This document shows, piece after piece, positions 31,701 through 36,922 of a stretch of 36,922 bases of DNA (position 1 is the first letter of the stretch; every line of letters begins with the position of its first letter). The position numbers and the translations under genes were made by a program. This DNA is from Branchiostoma floridae (taxonomy: Eukaryota; Chordata; Leptocardii; Amphioxiformes; Branchiostomatidae): NCBI RefSeq assembly GCF_000003815.2, contig NC_049982.1, forward strand, positions 16,720,972 to 16,757,893, read 5' to 3'. The notes below the pieces were generated by a model. The model saw only the letters and a list, made by a program, of their open reading frames with translations, searched no databases and was not told the DNA's origin.

Positions 31701-34700
31701 ATTTGAGAGTGCAAGGCACGCATAACACTAGCTTGTTCTGAGACGTCTTGACCGAAGACGTCTCCGAAAACGCTAAAATATTGTAATGAGAAAGTACCAA
31801 ACAACTGAATTTCACGGATCATGAATGACAGATGTATAACTTCTGTTGAAAAAGTCGATCCACAGGAATATCTGCCACAGCACAGAACACTCCGTTTTCG
31901 AGAAAATGTTTTGCACGTCTTTAATATCTAGCCGTTTAGTTTATCTTTTAAATATAACGTTACCCTTGCATACGTGTATGTAGTTTCTCTTGGTTGCTCC
32001 AGAAGCGCCTTCAGAGGGAAACTGGGCATTAACTTAAGAACAGCCGAAAAAGTCACGAAAATTTGTTCTCGAAGTGCATAGATAACTCTAATCATTATAC
32101 GGGCGAAACAAAAATAGACTTTTTGACCTCTGTGACACAAGAGGTGGGCTTAGGGTGGACCTGGTGCATGGTACGAAATTCCGAGCGAGTCGCCCCTCCC
32201 AACATTATTAGCACAGAAGTCATCAGAATTTTCCTGGTCTCCAAGCAGACGTGTTAGCTGGATGACAAAAGAGAAGATCTAGAAGAGAAGAATATGGCCA
32301 AATAGGGACAAATAAGTTGCCTATTGCACTTGCAGTCTATCCAGCTATCACGTCGTCCGGTCAGTTTACTCCTAGGCCAATCAACTCCTACTAGACTTTT
32401 CTCCCTCACTTGTCCCCTATTACTATTGAATTCGGCCAGGCGGGAGTCCGGTAGAAACAAGAATTTTCCGGGGAATGTCGATGAACAGGACAGACATTTA
32501 CGACTTCAGCTGTTAATGTGGAAAACATCGCGCTGCATGCCCTTCAAAACTGAATGTGGGGCACTTCAGTGGATGTTTCTGTGGTCGTGTAGTGCAAGCC
32601 TGATATGGGTGCCACGGGAGGGCTGGGCCTGCTGTGAGCGATACTAGAATTACCACCGTGCCGTGATGACTTGATCTTGACAAACATACTTCACAGTTGA
32701 TTCCCACTGCACGGAACGCCAGCGTGATAACTTCGCACGCTCCGGGAGCGCCGAACAGCTGAAAAAATACAACCCCCGCCCGCTCGCGTGCCGGTTCTTC
32801 AGGCGGGAATTACAGTCACAAGAATCACAAGACCAGTCCTGACCTCGCTCATTCCAACCTTACCGAGTACCAACATCTCACTCCAGATGACTGTCACACA
32901 CACGCAGATGTTTTACTACGTACGCAATACAAACATTCCTTGAAGCAACATCCATTACTGGCAACTTGTCTTTGGTGATGGAGTGGATGGACAAATTGGC
33001 GGATTCAGGTAATACATTATCGACTTCAGCCGCTCATTTGTCCGACTGTGACGTCGTTCTATAAACTCTTTCAGCACAACCATTGTCACCATCAACTGTG
33101 TCATCATCACTATCATCACCATTCATCATCAACACCACACTGACGCCATCATTAACATTGCCATGATCATTGTTTTCAACAGGTGATCCACACAATCTAA
33201 GTCGCGTCGTCTCACAAGTAAGTGAATGCCTGAAGGGCCAAAATTCTCCGGATCTCCGGAACACCCTACAGTTGTCCCATTTCGTAATACGGCGACCTGC
33301 TTCCTGAGCCCAAGGCTATGAGAAAGCTTATCTCCCTTGCCAAGCCAAATTCCACACACTGTTTGGCGTCAAGCAAGTGAACACAGCCGAAGGCTGGAGT
33401 ATTTACATGGCGATCGGAAATTGTGTGTTTCCAAGACTACTTGATCTCAGGCATAAGAAGTGGTTGAAATCAAACGCGAACGCCCTGGATCCGGAAACCC
33501 GATCTGAGGAATAGATATCATGGTGTTGCATCAAATCTAATGTCCTTTTTTTCAGGGACATTCTTTCCATTTTCAAAATGGTTTGCTTCTTACTACGTTA
33601 TTGACAGTCCTAGAATAGTCATAGTCCTCGACCTGATTAACAACATCTTGATGGACAATAATGAAGGTATTGATAGAACAGTTTCAACACAGAAACAATA
33701 TCCCTCATGGACTATCGTTGTGTCCATGTTTGGATGATATGACTTTGCCTGACGGGACAATGCCCTGCCAAAATGTCACTTTGCCATTGCCCTGCCACTT
33801 TTTTAGATGACCGAGATTCGCGTCTTCACACGACTTCCAACGAGACCCAGTACAGCGACTATGAAAGGTGTTTTTTTTTTCCAGAAAACTTGTGTGTGCC
33901 TGTCTCCATTCGATACAGAATGTTGTATAATCAGCATTCTACAGAAGAGTTGAAACTTCTGTGAAGTATGGACCGCTGTGTGTAGTGGTCATCTTTCGCC
34001 AATGCAAAGAACTGGTTACTGCCAGTCTGTGATTGCATTGATGGCAGCAATGCATGGTTATAAATATATTTGTCCCTTCCCAGTTGGCAGAATCGCCCAA
34101 CTAGATCCGTGAGTGACGCTCATTGGTTTTGCCACCCCACCAAGAGAACTCTTACACCCTAAGCAACATTACATTGTACGCTGAAAGATGCCGTCTGTCT
34201 TACCACTTTCGCCCGTCCTAATTTGAACATTCCGTCACACAAGGTCGCCATAATTGCAGAGAACTATACCCTTAATCGTTTTGATCACTCTGCGTTTTGA
34301 TCGTGTGCAGAAAAGCGTACGAAGCCAGCCTCTGTGATATTACGGTCTTCGGCTCGTCTTCAAGCTTTGTGATCGGTCCTGCAGCAATAGTCTTACGGTT
34401 TTCACAAGCCAAAGTTTCTGTGCGGAGTCCTGGCTGGGCAGCGCCGCAGGCCGTCCCCGTAGAACATATATGATATTAAAACGCTTGATATTATACGCTA
34501 TCTATTTCCACAGAGTATGCTATTGTTATCTTTTTTCCACAAGGCTTGTGAACCTTTTCTTATGAAGTTTTTTTTTTCAATAATGATAACGTTAATAATA
34601 ATAACTTCTGTCCTTTGTTCGACAGTGCGTTGAGACAGTTGTTATCGTATGGTATCTAATAGGATATATGGGAAGGCGGGAATGGCAAAATGTAGTGGAA

Positions 34701-35438
34701 TTTGAGGGTCACAGAAGGGAATCGGTATCTCTTTGTAGTGTGGCTTTGTTACCTTGGACGCAATTGTTCAAATATGCCAGGCAACCGTGTTAGTTTGTAT
34801 ATAAACGCTACCAGTTGTGTAAAAAGTGGGCTGTACTCTGTCCGTTCATCCATGCCACATCAGATCCACACAAAGGGAAAGTACTTATAAAATACTGTCT
34901 TAGGCCGTGGAACATATACCTACAGCTTCACGGTTAACGGTTGTTATCCATAAACCAGTGTCGAACTGAACAATGAGGCAAAGACATTTCATCCGATTGT
35001 AGCGAGCGAACGGAGTCTGTGGTTCGTGATGGCACGCCAACTATGCGCGCTGAACCTACCACTGCAAAGCACTAAATGGGGGACCAGATATTTCGGAAAA
35101 GCCTTTGTGACAATTCTTTGGTTTATTATGATATCCTATTTGATTATAGTACATCACATTATGATATATAAATCACTCAAGTTAAAAAACTATCAACAAG
35201 AAAAAGAGAAGAAAGACGACATACCGACAAGAGAAGACCATGACGCCTTTGGTCGGTAGATCGGGTACTGTTTGGGGAACCTCTTGGCCGACCACAGACC
35301 TTCGAACACCAGGGTGTACTTTTGCTTGGTCGTGTCGCCCTTGCACGGTACTTCAGACAACAGCACGGTAGCGCCGACCGTCGACAGCAGCCCCGCCAGA
35401 CACGCCAGCACGGTCAGGAAAACTCTGGGCCCAGTCAT
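25766..35438 (-). CDS. Gene C: secreted spondin-domain protein with six thrombospondin type 1 repeats, no Reeler domain (16 exons, 768 aa)
   Basis: Exons in coding order: 35438-35225, 30979-30765, 30590-30414, 30088-29920, 29649-29562, 29285-29116, 28980-28893, 28645-28485, 28311-28224, 27999-27830, 27666-27579, 27366-27191, 26999-26912, 26673-26507, 26192-26111, 25931-25766 (TAG). They total 2307 nt, in frame. Residues 1-23 are a signal peptide. Residues ~30-235 are a spondin domain: [39 protein letters not shown], the signature [43 protein letters not shown] and ARVTLTR. Six TSRs follow (about 259-344, 345-427, 428-513, 514-601, 602-686, 687-768). Each has six cysteines, WxxF and CGGG, and is split over an 82-88-nt exon and a longer exon; acidic/Lys/Pro linkers sit between repeats. 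Spondins are extracellular matrix/guidance proteins. F-spondin has Reeler+spondin+six TSRs and spondin-2/mindin has spondin+one TSR; this gene has the F-spondin TSR number without Reeler. The start has A at -3. A 5' UTR acceptor (TTTTACAG) lies about 30 bases upstream. Confidence 0.95.
26913..28980 (-). repeat. Intragenic tandem duplication units (TSR exon pairs plus introns) in gene C
   Basis: First-half TSR exons begin at 28980, 28311, 27666 and 26999, spacing 669, 645 and 667. Introns are homologous as well as exons. AAAGACAATCCTC(T/C)AGA and CATTTACT(A/G)TTTG(G/A)ATG(G/A)AC recur in the introns before the linkers of repeats 3, 4 and 5. AATCGTTAGATT, GTCGATCATGCTTTG and ACGCGTTTCTTTGA recur in the mid-TSR introns of repeats 3 and 4. 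Linkers of repeats 3 and 4 share [14 protein letters not shown]. Repeats 3-5 are therefore recent copies. Confidence 0.85.
29836..29895. repeat. GT-rich simple sequence in intron 4 of gene C
   Basis: This is an imperfect GTGTGT/CTGT tract just inside the donor of exon 4 on the minus strand. It has no coding meaning. Confidence 0.85.
30980..35224. other. 4.2-kb first intron of gene C, no internal gene seen
   Basis: This separates the signal-peptide exon from the rest of the spondin domain. ORFs inside are short and unrecognised. I looked for Reeler-like or other extracellular exons and saw none. An imperfect CATCA/CACC simple repeat lies at about 33075-33165. The size suggests room for regulatory sequence, but no specific site is supportable. 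Confidence 0.5.
33075..33165. repeat. Imperfect (ATC)n / CATCACC simple repeat
   Basis: ACAACCATTGTCACCATCAA and following ATCATCACTATCATCACCATTCATC units form a degenerate trinucleotide-like tract in intron 1 of gene C. Confidence 0.7.
35029..35259 (+). CDS. Candidate small single-pass membrane protein ORF, antisense to the first exon of gene C
   Basis: This 76-codon ORF starts ATGGCACGCCAA and has no intron. It shows a short basic N-terminus ([11 protein letters not shown]), one strongly hydrophobic segment ([20 protein letters not shown]), then a Lys/Glu-rich tail ([15 protein letters not shown]). That layout suits a small membrane protein with a charged tail. The last ~12 codons overlap exon 1 of gene C on the opposite strand. 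I do not recognise the family. It may be chance in intronic DNA; codon choice gives no clear verdict. Confidence 0.25.
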   Translation: MARQLCALNLPLQSTKWGTRYFGKAFVTILWFIMISYLIIVHHIMIYKSLKLKNYQQEKEKKDDIPTREDHDAFGR

Positions 35439-35711
35439 TGTTCCTTCTGTAGAGTTTGGTTGACTGTAAAAGACAGACTTGTACAGTAAGTTGCCTGTTT
35501 ATGTTTATGCAGATACTCTACTCTGGATGCGCCACAGGTTTGAGAGAGACGGCGAGACCCTCGTCCTCCCGGATCCGGCTGAGGGAATGAAGTCTCGGTC
35601 CTGAAGCGTTAGCTTTGTCTCACTAGTCGGTCAGTCATTTGCTGTACATTTCCATTTGTTGGACATTTCCTACTGGCTAATACTGGCTAATACTGCCTAG
35701 CAACAGACGCC

Positions 35712-35725
35712 GTCGCCATAGCAAC
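35712..35725. promoter_or_regulatory. X-box (RFX site) upstream of gene C
   Basis: GTCGCCATAGCAAC matches the X-box consensus GTNRCC-N2-RGYAAC. It lies 274-287 bases upstream of the gene C start codon on its 5' side. RFX factors drive cilia-related transcription; vertebrate F-spondin is expressed in the ciliated floor plate, so the placement is suggestive but unproven. Confidence 0.45.
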
Positions 35726-35996
35726 GACTGGTGGATGAAAGAAGTGGCGTGTCAATAAATTGTCACGACTCCCCTGTTGTAGTGCCTGTCGGCTTGGGGG
35801 CAGGCAACATGCGTCATCCCGAGCGACAGTAGATACTCCGATGATGACCCAAATATCCTATATGTACAACACAACGATGGCAGGACTGTCAAGTATTCTC
35901 CATTCAGATGGGCTATGGAATTCATGACGTCACCTGGAAGGATATCCTCTTACTCAACTCCTATCTAAAACATAAAGTCAACCCTAACTGTTTTGC

Positions 35997-36371
35997 TTGG
36001 GGAATACACAGGTCTTGTTAATATCGGCTGTGTTGACAAATATGGACTGGATGTCCCGAAGGCTACTCATCGCAGTATCACCTACCCTCGTGGTGTCAAG
36101 GTGTACTGCTGTCACCAACCTACTCATTGTACTCAGACAACCCAGGGAAGGGACAGGGTCAGTGGAAAGCAACATTTATATGTTCTATTTAGAGATGACT
36201 TGTTCTAAGTTTGTCTGGCCCCTGCTTGCCCTACTGTTCCCTGGGGCCCCGGTGAATTTGGTGGTAATGAACACTTATCTCTCCAATGGCGGGGCTCATG
36301 ACACGCATTCCAAACAGTCTGCCTTTACAGCTTCAGGCAACGCTTTAAACGACGCACATGTGGACTCATAA
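35997..36371 (+). pseudogene. Possible degenerate GPCR-like fragment
   Basis: A 124-codon open stretch without an ATG start contains VTNLLIVLRQPREG and SVESNIYMFYLEM, followed by the hydrophobic FVWPLLALLFPG. This loosely resembles the TM1 end, first intracellular loop and TM2 of rhodopsin-family receptors (N-L-L...LRQPR...S-N-x-Y-x-F-x-L). The diagnostic TM2 aspartate motif is absent. It could be a decayed receptor copy or chance. An ATTAAA follows at about 36378. The remainder of 35439-36922 shows nothing else supportable. Confidence 0.2.
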
Positions 36372-36922
36372 AATGTCATTAAAGTTTTGAAAGGCCGCTT
36401 ATGACTCTCATCTGTTGCTTATTTGTGGCCCTCCTTCATGACTTGAGCTAGACGGATTCAATGAGAAGTAACTGCGGTCGGAATTGGACCGGACGGATCG
36501 CTGCTCCAGATTCACGGCTTATCGTTATGTTCCCAGATATGAAGTTAATCATTGTTGATGGGGGAAATTTCGCAGTAAGACATAAATCGGCCAAATCTAC
36601 AAAGCTGTGGGGAGGCTCGTGACCTGCCATTTTCCGTAGTACAAAAAATAACACCGATGTTTTTTATCATCTACATATTAAAACATCATATATCCTGGCA
36701 GCATACCATTCCTTCCTTATCGTTCCTAAAGTGGATTGACTTTGGGAGAATTTCGTCGAGATAATCTTTTTGATTCTCTATTGTGATGACAAGAGTTTCC
36801 AACAAAGTGCGTTTTGACTTACAAACATACTTTACCAAAGAGATGCAGGTGATGTTAGAACGGGCGGGGATCGTTTGTCAGACTCCCCCCGGTATCGAGA
36901 CGGCGAGGCAAGAAAAGTACAT

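Noticed and set aside
30980-35224. A hidden Reeler-coding exon in the first intron of gene C
   Set aside because: Exon 1 already carries the signal peptide fused to the spondin domain, its phase matches exon 2 directly, and no Reeler-like sequence was seen in the intron.

Overview
The window looks like animal nuclear DNA, most probably from a lancelet (Branchiostoma) or a close invertebrate deuterostome. The reasons are short coding exons bounded by GT-AG introns, a spondin/thrombospondin-repeat gene, a CR1/L2-like LINE fragment, many small inverted-repeat transposons, and an assembly gap. The species is an inference; no marker gene fixes it.

Three multi-exon genes can be assembled. Gene A (+, 8336-15274, 8 exons) and gene B (+, 19202-24053, 8 exons, 300 aa) are tandem paralogues. 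They encode a small secreted protein with a Trp-rich N-terminus and six conserved cysteines, and I cannot name the family. Their intron phases match and several exons have identical lengths. Exon 7 of gene A is cut by the 872-base gap and its surviving end carries frame slips. Gene C (-, 35438-25766, 16 exons, 768 aa) runs convergently with B. It encodes a signal peptide, a spondin domain and six thrombospondin type 1 repeats (TSRs), with no Reeler domain. Several of its TSR exon pairs arose by recent duplication that copied the introns as well.

The first 8 kb has no convincing conserved gene. It holds a five-copy 91-bp minisatellite, a GCGCTCTC-rich foldback element, and a large palindrome (about 1.45-kb arms at 3258-4707 and 5139-6618, about 430-bp spacer). 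Near-identical outer arms contain a roughly 180-bp tandem repeat. The spacer holds a small signal-peptide-like ORF. A more divergent inverted pair (416-558 and 7535-7686) brackets the whole block. The introns of A contain an antisense LINE 3' end, a 157-bp MITE and a 972-bp piggyBac-type element with TTAA target duplications. The introns of B contain long microsatellites. The A-B intergenic region holds a diverged direct duplication and another MITE.

Perfect 14-bp RFX X-box palindromes occur four times, all in repeats or non-genic DNA, and a fifth, imperfect X-box lies about 275 bp upstream of the start codon of gene C. No RNA gene, CRISPR array or operon is supported. Exon boundaries were read by eye from splice sites, reading frame and paralogue comparison; no transcript data were available.
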